Virus record (IMG/VR): IMGVR_UViG_3300008113_000183
Location: 1 to 64,000 of that record
Source of the DNA: a virus
Length of the DNA: 64,000 nucleotides
Reading direction: 5' to 3' (one strand)
How positions within the stretch are numbered: the stretch's first letter is position 1; every line of letters starts with the position of its first letter. Positions 7,835 to 18,900 of this stretch are shown in pieces. A program made the translations under genes and the position numbers. The notes below the pieces were generated by a model, which saw nothing but the letters and a program-made list of their open reading frames with translations, was not told the DNA's origin and made no database searches.

Positions 7835-10495
7835 TTAGCCTAACCTCAAAAGTTTTTCGGAGAATGGATCAAGATTTTTAACCTTGCACTTAAGAATTAC
7901 ATTGTCAACAGATATGCCATTATAAATGCCTGGGATATTATTTCTGACAATTAATCTAAATCTTAAAGAAGAAGGAATATAACTATACGTAACTGTCAAT
8001 TGATTAGAAATTGGTTTATTAAATATTAACTCTTTACCATTTTGAAAGAATAAATACTGATCCGTATCGTAAAATGATCCTTTTTCAAAGCTATTCTTTG
8101 TGTAGTTTGTTAGATTTACTGCAGTCATGCCATTGTCGAGAACTACTACTACTGGAGAATAACCAATGTTTTCTGTAGTGTTAATAGTACCATATAAATC
8201 ATTATATACAGCTGTTCCAAAGTTGTCCTCTATGAAGGGAACATACGACAAGGTAACTTTATTTCCGGAGCTAGTTCCTAAGAACTTTTCTCCCGGAGTA
8301 CCGCTAGCGGTGTAAACCCTGACGGCAAAACTAGAATTAGATAATGAATCTATATCTACTATATTTTGTTTATAATTAATTAAATCCACTTCATATTCTA
8401 CTACATAAATGGCATTTCTATCTATATTTAAATCATACTTTATATAATTTCCAATATTAGAATAAGACCATAGATTTGGATTTTCTAAAAATCCATTTTT
8501 ATAAACTTTTATTGAAGATTCGTTAGGCATGAATCTTAGCTGTGCGAGATTTAAATTATCAAAAAACAATACTTCAGAATCTATTTTTCCATCTACCTCG
8601 GACATTAAAGGTTCCCAGGAAATTTCTGAATCAATTACATCTTTCCATGATATAGAAAGTTCATAAGAACCAGCTTCTGATAAATCATAATTAGTAAAAG
8701 AAAGATCTCTTCTTTCTTTAACTATATTCACAATACCTTTTACTCCAAGGGGAGCTCCATCCATTTCTATTTTTTTTGAGATAAAACAAGCTTTGTTTTC
8801 ATTTTGAGTATTATTTATACCAAAAGAAATTGCGTTTAAAGAAAAACTATATTCATATGAATTAGAAATTTCTTTACTTTCAAGATATTTTGTAGCGTCG
8901 TCTAAATTTAAACCAGGAGCAAGTGGATCTTGTTTTTGAAAATCAAGAGAATATGATTCCTGATCGTTTTTAACTGGTATAAAACCATCTGTTCTAGAAG
9001 TTGAAATTAAATTATCGTTTGCGCTGTTCCTTGTGGAGCGATATATTTTAGTGTTAAAAAGATTACTTCTAGAATCTACAACATGTTGAACTATGCTATG
9101 AACTATATTTTCTATAGCACTTGAGTTTTTTTCCTCTGTAAGGTCAGAAATTTTAGCATTGATCTCTTCGTCTGAGTATCCATACATTTTTTCTATAAAA
9201 CCAAAATCTGAGTATTCCTGAGAAACTGGATATTTATTTGAATAATAATCTGAATAAAATTCCGTATTTTTTTTAGAAATATTTCCATTGTATGAACCTT
9301 TAAAGTAAAAATAAACTATATCTTGTAAAGTTTGAGACTTATTATTTCTATTTTTTTTCTTGCTATTTACAATATCTCTTAATATTTTAGAATTTACTTC
9401 TTGTCTTATAGGGGTATTTTCGCTTCTTACATACTTAGATTGATTGAATATAAATATTATTTTTTTTACTCTTGACTTTTCAAATACAATGTCAACTGTT
9501 TTATTTAACAAAAGTGGTGAATGAAGAACGGGAAAATCTATATATTCATCTTGAATTGATGTAGAAGCTATAGACATTACAGGATTTGTTTTAACCAAAA
9601 CCACTTGAAGTAACTGCAAACCGTTTCCGTCATTTGGAGTTACTCTAATGAAGTCCATCTCAACAGGCATAAGGAAAGACACCTCATTTACGGCCTGTGC
9701 TCCTTTAATGTAAGATGTGTCGTATGTTACATACTTTGAAAGTTCTGGCATTGAGGACGTAAGTAAGAATGGAGACTTTATAGTTACAGACCAGTTGTCC
9801 TTTTTGCTCTCATTAAACAATTTGTCAAAATTAGTATTTGTTGTTTCATACTCAGAAAAATTACTAGTTTGTTTTATCTCAGAAATATTTTCAATTGGAT
9901 TAATAAATGTGGCACCGGTAGATACTGACATTTTACTAAGCGCTGTATCTATTTTATAGTTGCCGTTTTCAGAAAAGTTTACGCCATCTCTGTCAAATAA
10001 ATTTATTGTTGAGCTTTCATTAACAAAAGAATTTATATCATTGTCAAAATTTTCAATATAGTTAAAATTAAAAAGATCATCTTCACCAACTATAAATTGA
10101 TAATTATCTATAAAGTTCTCTAAGAATAATATATCTTTTTCTAGTTTATTTATCTCAGAAGAAAATATTGAAACCATAGAATTTAATACATTTGATATAG
10201 AAGATGCGGCAGAAAAAAACTGACCCACTCTTAATCCAGAATCTCTAAAAAATTCTAAAACAGATTCAACATTCATAGGCGAATAGCTAAGTGCCAAAGC
10301 CGGAGTATAGTTAACAGAATTATCAAAGTTCTTTAAGTTTTCGACGAGAACAGAAATTTGGGTTTTATCACCCTTTATGCTTTGTAAGAGAGATCCTACA
10401 GTCCTTCTACTCTGCGAAGAAAAGGTCTCTAAAACTTCAGGAAGTTGTCGTAACACTACTACCCCAATCCTTTCCTTCCATGTCTTGTAGCTCAA
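7835..10495 (-). CDS. large baseplate-periphery/fibre-network protein, 873-886 aa
   Basis: No ATG is available near the 5' end. The frame can start at TTG 10495 (59-base overlap with the upstream gene) or GTG 10456 (20-base overlap). The purine-rich AAGGAAAGGA upstream of GTG favours the latter, giving VLRQLPEVLETFSSQ. The first ~150 residues are helical (ISNVLNSMVSIFSSEINKLE). The rest is beta-rich and Asn/Ser-rich, with late segments such as FRLIVRNNIPGIYNGISVD. It is the largest of four similarly built proteins. The frame relation to the upstream gene is +1, but there is no CGG in the overlap, so I treat this as an ordinary gene overlap and not a recoding site. Confidence 0.7.
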   Translation of the reverse strand: MSYKTWKERIGVVVLRQLPEVLETFSSQSRRTVGSLLQSIKGDKTQISVLVENLKNFDNSVNYTPALALSYSPMNVESVLEFFRDSGLRVGQFFSAASSISNVLNSMVSIFSSEINKLEKDILFLENFIDNYQFIVGEDDLFNFNYIENFDNDINSFVNESSTINLFDRDGVNFSENGNYKIDTALSKMSVSTGATFINPIENISEIKQTSNFSEYETTNTNFDKLFNESKKDNWSVTIKSPFLLTSSMPELSKYVTYDTSYIKGAQAVNEVSFLMPVEMDFIRVTPNDGNGLQLLQVVLVKTNPVMSIASTSIQDEYIDFPVLHSPLLLNKTVDIVFEKSRVKKIIFIFNQSKYVRSENTPIRQEVNSKILRDIVNSKKKNRNNKSQTLQDIVYFYFKGSYNGNISKKNTEFYSDYYSNKYPVSQEYSDFGFIEKMYGYSDEEINAKISDLTEEKNSSAIENIVHSIVQHVVDSRSNLFNTKIYRSTRNSANDNLISTSRTDGFIPVKNDQESYSLDFQKQDPLAPGLNLDDATKYLESKEISNSYEYSFSLNAISFGINNTQNENKACFISKKIEMDGAPLGVKGIVNIVKERRDLSFTNYDLSEAGSYELSISWKDVIDSEISWEPLMSEVDGKIDSEVLFFDNLNLAQLRFMPNESSIKVYKNGFLENPNLWSYSNIGNYIKYDLNIDRNAIYVVEYEVDLINYKQNIVDIDSLSNSSFAVRVYTASGTPGEKFLGTSSGNKVTLSYVPFIEDNFGTAVYNDLYGTINTTENIGYSPVVVVLDNGMTAVNLTNYTKNSFEKGSFYDTDQYLFFQNGKELIFNKPISNQLTVTYSYIPSSLRFRLIVRNNIPGIYNGISVDNVILKCKVKNLDPFSEKLLRLG

Positions 10496-13400
10496 AAACT
10501 ACACCAGCTGTAATATTGTTTCTAACAATTGTATATACTTCATCTGGATTTGTAAAGTTTTTCTTAACAAGTTTTGGAATTTTAACTACAACATATCCAC
10601 CCTTTGGATATGCCTCACCCATTGCTGGGTATACGTCCCAATATGAAATAGATTCTTCAATGTCATTAAGAACTTTATTGGTATCAAAACCGGCAGAAAT
10701 TCCTCCGCCTCTTGTTCTCAGGTCTGTAAAAGAAAAGTTTTCATCGGAGAATGTGTTAACTACATAAACGATACCTATCAAAAGGGCAAAAGGATCATAC
10801 TCTGAAATATCATATTTGTTAAATATATTATTATTATACGTAAAGTTAACAATTGAACCAGGAGTATATTCTTCCACTACAACATCCTGCATAACAGCTG
10901 GATATATTCCGTCAATTGGAGTTGACTTTGATTTATATATTTCTGTTGGTTTAAGATAAATATACAATGGCTTGTTTATCTTAACTATATCCTTATTCAG
11001 GAATGGGTTTAATGGTATTGGTGATCCAGCCGAGTTTCTAACCATTACATCGGAAGAAACTGTAGTGTAATTTACTTTTGTAAGTCTTTCGTCAGAAGAT
11101 ATAATTGAAGAGTTAAACTCTACTAAACCAGTTTTACAATTTACATTTTTAAAATCATTATATGAAACTTGTTGCCAAGGTGCAGAAGTAGATGATCTTG
11201 TGTAAACTTTTATAATTGGCCTAAAATCTGAAGCAAACCTTGTAAGATCATCTGACTTTTCATGGACTATATGTATTGGTGCATTTCTTACAGAGATAGA
11301 TTGACCATTATTATAAACCGGACTTTCGTCAACGATATCATAATGACCTCTACCAAATACTTTTGACCAACCAACAGCTGCAATATTTGATGTATCATAT
11401 TTAGCTCTTAATGTTTGTCCAGAGTACTTTCCAAGCCAATCTTTTGGCCTAGTCATGTCAAGAACAACTGGTTTAACAAACGACCCAGAACTTATAGACA
11501 ATGGCCAGGGTTCCGTTTTTGTTAACTTTGGTGGAGTTTTCATTAATTGAATTTTATTTTTAGGAACAGATGAAACTTTAAAAACTGGATGTGCTGATTT
11601 AACTGGAACCTGTGTTGGTTGATACATATCGCCATTGGCAGAACCTGTATATTCTCTTTGAGTAGAAAGGTCTCCATCGTAGTCATATGCATAAAGTCCT
11701 ATGTACAGATTTTGCGGGCCAACTTCTTGATATTTTGTATATGTAATATTTTTACCAACAAACTCTTTATTTCTTATGTCATAAAAGCCATACTGAAGGC
11801 CCTCTTGACTTGGAAGGGTATTAATTAATTCAATATTTGAATAGTATGCATCTAAATTAGAGTTTGCGGAAACAATTTCTGAAGATAGATTTAAAGAAAA
11901 AGGTGTTCCATCGGGTTTGCACAACAACGTTACTCCATCGTAGTAATTAAAAGAATTTTTATTAGGCTTAATTGTTGCGTCCTCTACGCCCCTAACACTA
12001 TAGCCAGTTACACTTTGTCTTTTAACTGTTGTTGTAGGGGAATTGTAAGAAGATAAATTACTCTTTAGTGTTATTGTATTTCCAGTAGTAGTTAAATCTA
12101 TATTAGAAGAAGAATAAGGAATACTTGTACCCGATTGAACAACGGAAGATATAGTTGCCGTTTGCAGTGTTACTGTTCCATCTAAAATAACCGAAAGATC
12201 TACTTTCTCTGCTCTATTTACATTGGGCTTATATTCCGTTTGGTTTAAGCTAACTGACAAACTGGAGTAGGGTAAAAGTTCTGTACTAAAGTCATTTCCA
12301 TCTATTTTATAAAGAGAAATAGAATTAAGAGTTGCGTTTCTGAGCAGCTCCGCATTAATAATTTTGGTTTGTTCTGCAAACGATATCGAATTTACTGGAA
12401 TAGAAAGAGATAGAGTTCCTGTCACCGGCGTTGATTTTGGAGTATTTACAATTGGAGTTGTGCCGTATTCAGGATCTTTAGCAGGTTCTCCATCTATTTC
12501 ATTCTTTATTCTATATTTACACTGTATGCCACTTATTGTTATGCCCTCTGCCGTTGACCCAAAAGCTCCACCAAGCCTAGATCCTTCCAGTAGAATAGAA
12601 ACATGCTTACCCTTAGCTTCTTTTCCATTTTCAATAGGAATTTCAATAAAATCTTTTGCATATTTGCGGATTGTTCCTGCACTTTGGTTTCTAGTAAAGG
12701 CGTTCTTTTCTTTGAAGCTATCAGCAACAATAAAGTCTACAACTTTAAATCCATTATAAGAAGGTGAGCTAACCTGAGTGCCAAATTCTCCTCCAGAAAT
12801 TTTTACAGAATCAAATGAATAAATCCACTCATCGTTTGGCAATACAAAGCCAACCCATAATCTAATTGCATCTGGGTCATGATCTTTAGATGTACCGCTA
12901 AAATTTATAAGTCTAACTGGTTCTCCAGCTTGAAGAGCTAGCTTTGCACTTTTTGACACTCTTGCTCCATTTAGATATTTATCTATATTTTTATCTTTAT
13001 AAGTATTAGCATTGACTTTTTTGACATAGTCGTCAAAAGTATCTTGGCTCATGTTGGCCCAAACTCTTCCCAGCCACATTTTTGTTTGAGAGTCTACAAT
13101 TCCGTCTTCTTTAAGCCCTCTATCTTTTTGAAAAGCTTTTACCTTTGACGAAGTGCCAGATCCAAAAACTCCATCTATTGTAGTTTTAAATTCATTACCA
13201 GCCGCAGTTAATGTTAACTGTATATATTTGATATAAGTAGGGTTACCTTTACCTTGAAAATATTCATCCCAAGTATTACCCTTGTCTATGTCGTATGTAT
13301 AGTTAAACGCGTTATAAAAGCTTGATATATCATCAAGCTTTTTATTAATCAAGGAATAATCTCCAGTTTGAGATGTCTCAAAAATAGTAGGAGTATAAAA

Positions 13401-15924
13401 ATCCGTAGCCCCAGGTACTACTTGCTTAGGCCCTGCTGGCTTTCCAGGGGTCTTTTCATATTGTTCACCGCCGCTTGTAAATGTATGATTTTGATTAAAT
13501 TTTGCTATAGCAGTTATGTTTAAGATTCCATCAAAATTTACTGGAGTATCAGAACCAGCTGTTAGAGACTGGACAGCTTGTATGTTAACAGAATAGCTTC
13601 TTACTGGAACGCTTGGTGCAATTTTTAATTGATTCTTTTTTGAAGGAACTATTTTATCCTTAATAACATAGGGACCAAATTTTGCCGGAATACTAAACTT
13701 AGGTGATTTCTTATTTGTATATGTTTCACAAGCTACATTTTTATCCGTTATCTTAACAAGATTATATGATGAAGAAACTTCTTTTTTTTCAGCACTTTCT
13801 ACTGTGGATGCATTTGTCCATGAAACATTTGGATTAGTATATTCGATATATAAAGTAATATTATCGTTATTTTGATCTAGAAATACGCTTGACAAATTGG
13901 AAACAATAGAAGAAATTTCTGCTCTGTACAGATCTTTTGGAGAAGAAATGGTATTTCTTACATATCTTCTTTCTCCAGAAACAATACCATTTTTGTAATA
14001 TGATATTAACTCGTCCTCAAATAAAGCATCCGTGTCTATAACCCAGTCACTATACCACTGACCACTGTAGTAGTGAACGCTTGATCTTAAATCGTATTTA
14101 AATCTAGTAGATTCAACTTTATCATTAATTCCTACTGCAACGCAGTTGTACAAAAACTTATATGGACCTTCAACAAAGTTAGAAAAAGTAGATCCAGAAG
14201 AAATTGGGATTGCTGTTTCTCCATTGTTAGCCGTTGATATAGCGACACTAGATGAATAAATGTCATTACAATACTTTAAGAATCCAGTAGTTGATGCAAT
14301 GATATTGCTAGCTACTAATCTATCTGTTGTTTTCGTGGTTCTTAAGAGAACTGCAAATTTTTGAGAATTTCTTTGAAGAACTGATTCTAAACCTGAATTA
14401 GAAAAATAATTATATTTTTTATAATCGTTACTTACATCTTTTGCATAACCATAAATTCCACAATCTGTAGCAAATTCATTAGTAGTTATTGAAAAAGCAT
14501 TGTTTTTGGCGGAATTTAAAAGTAAACTTGTTGAATTATATGTGTTTGGGGCAGTTGTCGGATTAGTATTTATGTCAGCTCCAGCAACAGTAAATGCTGG
14601 ATTTAGACTTAATAATGCGTTTGTTCCTGCGCCAAATGTGTCGACAATAAAAGTGCCAGAATTATTTAAGAATGAATTAATTTTTCCCGCTTGAGGCTCA
14701 GTTAGAGTCCAATGAAGTGAGCATGCGATAACATCATACTGTCTAATTTGTTCATCGGTAACATTATCAATGTCTACCATCCAATAATTAGCTCTATTTT
14801 TTTCCGTTATTGTTGCGTTTGGATTTTCAAAAGTAAAATTAGCTAAGTTAAAAACTGAATTTTGTAGATTCAAAAAAACGTATGGATTGATATTATTGAG
14901 ATTCCTAGTCACTTCGCTAGAATATAAAACAGCAGCTTTTATTGTTTTTGTTTGAATATTTTGAGTAGTAAATTCTCTTCCGTAGTTTACTTCAGAGAAA
15001 TCAACTGAGTTTTGAACCCTGGCAACAACTCTCCAGTTAAAGACTTCAAAAATCCTATTGTCGTCAATAGCTTTTTTATTTACGTAAACAACGTTATCCT
15101 CTGATCCAATTGCTTTATTGTTAATTGATTTTGTTTTTGTATTTCTTTTTACAGAATAAGTTTTGTCAAAAAGATTTGATGGATCTACAACCTCTGCTTC
15201 TTCTTGTATTTTTTTAAAAAGTGGCAATGGATTTATTGATTCAGAGTATTTTAATATTTGATTAGACCATAAACCATTTTCATCTACTTCCACTTTATCG
15301 TAAACAAGAAATAAATTTTTTGGATACGCATCTTCTATAAAAATTATAACTTTATGCGGTATATCATTTTGTGTAGAATTTTCATTTGTAATAAATGATT
15401 CAAAAGAAATTCTATATTTTAATCTACCAGTTTGTAAATCTGAATATGAATTACCATTTTCGTCAATAAGTTTTATATTATTTGGTACAAATCTATCTTC
15501 AACAAAATAATTTAAACCACTTGCTATATGCATGCCTGTTCTTAGCAATGTAAAATGATTACTTATATAATAATTCATTGCATATGGTTTACTTTTTAAA
15601 GCTTCTTTTTCGTAGTTTTGCATTACAACTTCTTCATTTAAGAATACATCACTAACAAGAATATTATCGGAAGATACATACGGATTGCCCAATTCATCTT
15701 CAAGCATTCCTAGTTCATTAGCGAACATCAATTTATTAAACGAAGAAGCTTCATTAATATTCTCTGATATCGTAGAAGAAAGGTCTACAAAAGCAAGGTT
15801 GTTTTCTGGCGTAATTTCTTTTGAGGAAAACCATCCGTAAATTAATTGAATCACGTGGTATAAAATTACCAGTTTTTACAGCTGGTTCTTTCAGAGATTC
15901 TGTTTTGTCAACAAAATTCTTCAT
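10437..15924 (-). CDS. large baseplate/tail protein with peptidoglycan-binding-like domain, 1828 aa, needs a +1 shift at CGGA
   Basis: The start is ATG 15924, directly after the upstream stop (TAAATG) and 6 bases from a strong ribosome site (GAGGAA). The zero frame gives 29 residues (MKNFVDKTESLKEPAV...SINL). It then meets CGG-A at 15834-15837 and would otherwise end after 56 codons at 15754. Skipping one base at CGGA joins it to the long frame that begins WFSSKEITPENN. That long frame alone could only start at a GTG (15854) with no ribosome site. Later features are a segment around 385-430 resembling a class I amidotransferase-like/DUF4159 fold (VIACSLHWTLTEPQAG) and a PG_binding_1-type domain near 895-957 (IDGVFGSGTSSKVKAFQKD). 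The rest is beta-rich. It is probably a baseplate protein contacting the cell wall. Confidence 0.8.
15834..15837 (-). other. recoding site 1: in-frame CGGA, four-base codon candidate
   Basis: The zero-frame context is TTA-CGG-ATG, and continuing in the long downstream frame requires TTA-CGGA-TGG. This is codon 30 of the gene starting at 15924. The permitted window for the shift spans about 40 codons, between a TAA in the new frame and the TAA at 15754 in the old frame. It contains a single CGG. Confidence 0.75.
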
Positions 15925-18900
15925 TTAATCTTCCTCATAATCTTTCATTAAGCTCTCATAGCTGTTTACATGCATTGGTGTAGAACCAAGTAGTCCCATC
16001 ATATATTGATCATATCTATTAATTGGATACCACTTTGGAGGAAGCCAATCTGGAGTTGCCGTATATGGGGTAGCGTAGTTTCCATCGAAGTATTGAACCG
16101 TAAACGATGGAGTAGAATACATATCTGTTCTATTTATATATAGTAAATTAGGATCGTAGAATACTGAATCTCCGTACGCATAATTTAAATTGTCATATTT
16201 TTCGCTCCAGAATACAATATCTCCAGCTATATTTACTGGATTTATATTAACTGTAGCTGCAGCTTCTGATTCTACTGCAACAAACCACAATCCAGGACTA
16301 TCTTTTTCTTGAGCCGTAAATGGACCTATTTCAAAGTTTCCATATTCATCAGTTCTTACATAAGAAGAATATGGGGTTGCATCGAATATATCTTGAAGAG
16401 TTCTTCCTTTTCTCCAGTAAATTACTTTATTTACTTCAGCAGAAGAATCTTTTCTTAAAAATCCTCTGATATTATTATTTGAAACACCATCCGCAGAGAT
16501 AACATTATTATCAACAATTGCTTTTAGTAGATAGTTATTGTCGTACTGGCTTAATATATCAAAGGTAAGTGTTTTTGAAAAACCTTGAGTTTGGGAATTT
16601 TCGTGTGCATTAATAGAACCATTAGCAACGCCCGATACCGACAAGGAACTAGAGACGCCACTAATTGGAGTTGCACTTGCAAAGTAAACTCTTGCACTAG
16701 CGAAGCCATTAATGTCAGTATTGTAGTATTCTTGTTCAGAAGCTACATGTTGACCAGTGATAGTAAATGTTTGATAAGGCTTTGAGTTGCCATTTATATC
16801 AAGTGACTTTATCGTTATGACCATAAAATCATCAAGACTATCGACCACATAAGATGGATTTAGTTTCACTTCTGCGTCTGCAAAAGAGTAATCAGTGTGA
16901 CTCAAGTAAACAAAACCTTCTTGATCCCAAAGCTCCATAGGGTCAACATTCAATGATATTGGCGTTGCATGGGATATTATTGACTTTTCATATGTTATGT
17001 CATAGGAATAAAGTGAAGATGGCGTTGAGTCAAATCTAATTTCCGTAACATATTGACTATTATTTGCATCATAATAATCGTTATCAACTACATAAGAGTC
17101 TCTTACTCTATAGGAAACATAATACTCCCTACCATTAACCGCAGGGGTTGCAGAGTCAAAAACCTCTATTTCGTTTGTTAAACTACTTCCATTTTCCATT
17201 AAAACGTAACCTGTTACTGAATCAATAACTTCAACATTATAAACATTCTCATACCCAAGGTAAAGATTATTAGATCTATTTGCTTTTATAGTTTCTTCAT
17301 TTATTAAAGAAACGTACGTAGGCGATGCTGCATCATAGAATGCCACTTCTCTTAAGGTAGCTGGTGTAGCTGAGTTTCTTTCTACAATAATGGGAGCACC
17401 CTGTCTTGCGGTATAAGTGAGGTTAACGTAAAAGCCCGGAGTTGCAAAAGTCTCCATTATTGGAGAAGAATAAATATAATAATCTTCACCGCCTTGATGG
17501 TACCAACCAACGTTTAAGTACGAACTATATATTCCTTCAAATTCTGCAACAACGTCAACTGGAGATAGAGTTCCCTCTTCGTATTCTAAAATAGAAGAAT
17601 TTGCATAAATAACATCATCTTCAGCTAGTGTTACGAATTGTTGTGAAGGGGTTAGTATGACTCCATCTGTATCATTAATAACTTCAATTTTTTCAATCCA
17701 ATCAGTTGCATAATTTAAACCAAATGTATCGTAGGTAAGATCATAGGTTGCAACAAAGTTTGAATTAAGGCTAAAGTTGTCATCAGAGTTTTCTGACGAA
17801 CTCCTAATAATTCCTCTTTTATTCATTGAGCCAGAAATCATTGGCGTTGATTGAGAACTAAATGCTTCCCAGGAATCTCTTTTAAATGGATAAATTGGAG
17901 TAGCAGAATTATCTGTTTTTATATTAATAATACTTGGCGTTGAACCATATGGATATTTTAATTCTTTAAAATAATAATTATAAGTTGCGCCATCATTATT
18001 AATATAACCAGCGTGATCTGTTGGTGTTGCAAAATTAGGGTTAATGTATTGCGCTATTATATTTGGCGAAGCTGGGACAAATTTTAGCGCATCCAAATCA
18101 GCAGAAATTCCACCATAACCTTCATAACTAGGGTCGATGTATATATCCTTTATTTCTTCATAACCAGAAGGTTTAATGTTATCGATATGAATATACACTG
18201 GAGTTGAACCAGGTGGGAATATTAATGTGTTCTGAATAAAGTCTTTATCTATAAGAACATTCTTAGTGTACGATATTTCGTTGTCATAATTAAGAATAAA
18301 AAATCCATCTAATTTTGGAGTAGTTTGAAATGTTCCTCTCTTCAAAGTGTACTTATTAGAAGAAACTTTAATATTAGCTCCACCATTAATAAATCTAGCA
18401 TTTAATAAACTTATTGGACTTCCTATACTTGAAGAATATGGGGTAGCTCCAGTAAAGGAAATATTAAAGCTATCAGAACCAGATGTCGGCGTTGCTGATG
18501 CTTTATTTGCATAAAAGAAATTGGCTCTTGAATTTACAGGAGTTACAGAAGTATCAGAATACGCTGCGTTAGTAGCAAGGTCTTTAAATATATAATTAGG
18601 ATATGCATATCCGTCTTGGTCAAAGATTGGAACAACTTCATATTCTGGACTGGCTGGATGACCTGGTCCATAAGAGTTATTTGGATAATGACTAACGTCT
18701 ACGTAAAAAGTTCTAGCGCTGGTATAAGAGCCGTGAACTGGCATTTCCAATAGATATCTAAAGTTAACAGTTGCTGGACTATTTTCGTAGTAACTTTGTG
18801 TATAAGTTCCATAATAATTATAATCAACAAACACAGGAGCGTAATCATCAATCTGTCCAAGATATCTTGACCCAGAAGCTTTAAACTTAGCATTAAAATC

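Noticed and set aside
10437-10495. A fifth +1 frame change between the 1828-residue protein and the next gene
   Set aside because: The frames differ by +1 and the genes overlap, but the overlap has no CGG, and the downstream gene has plausible GTG and TTG starts behind a purine-rich site.
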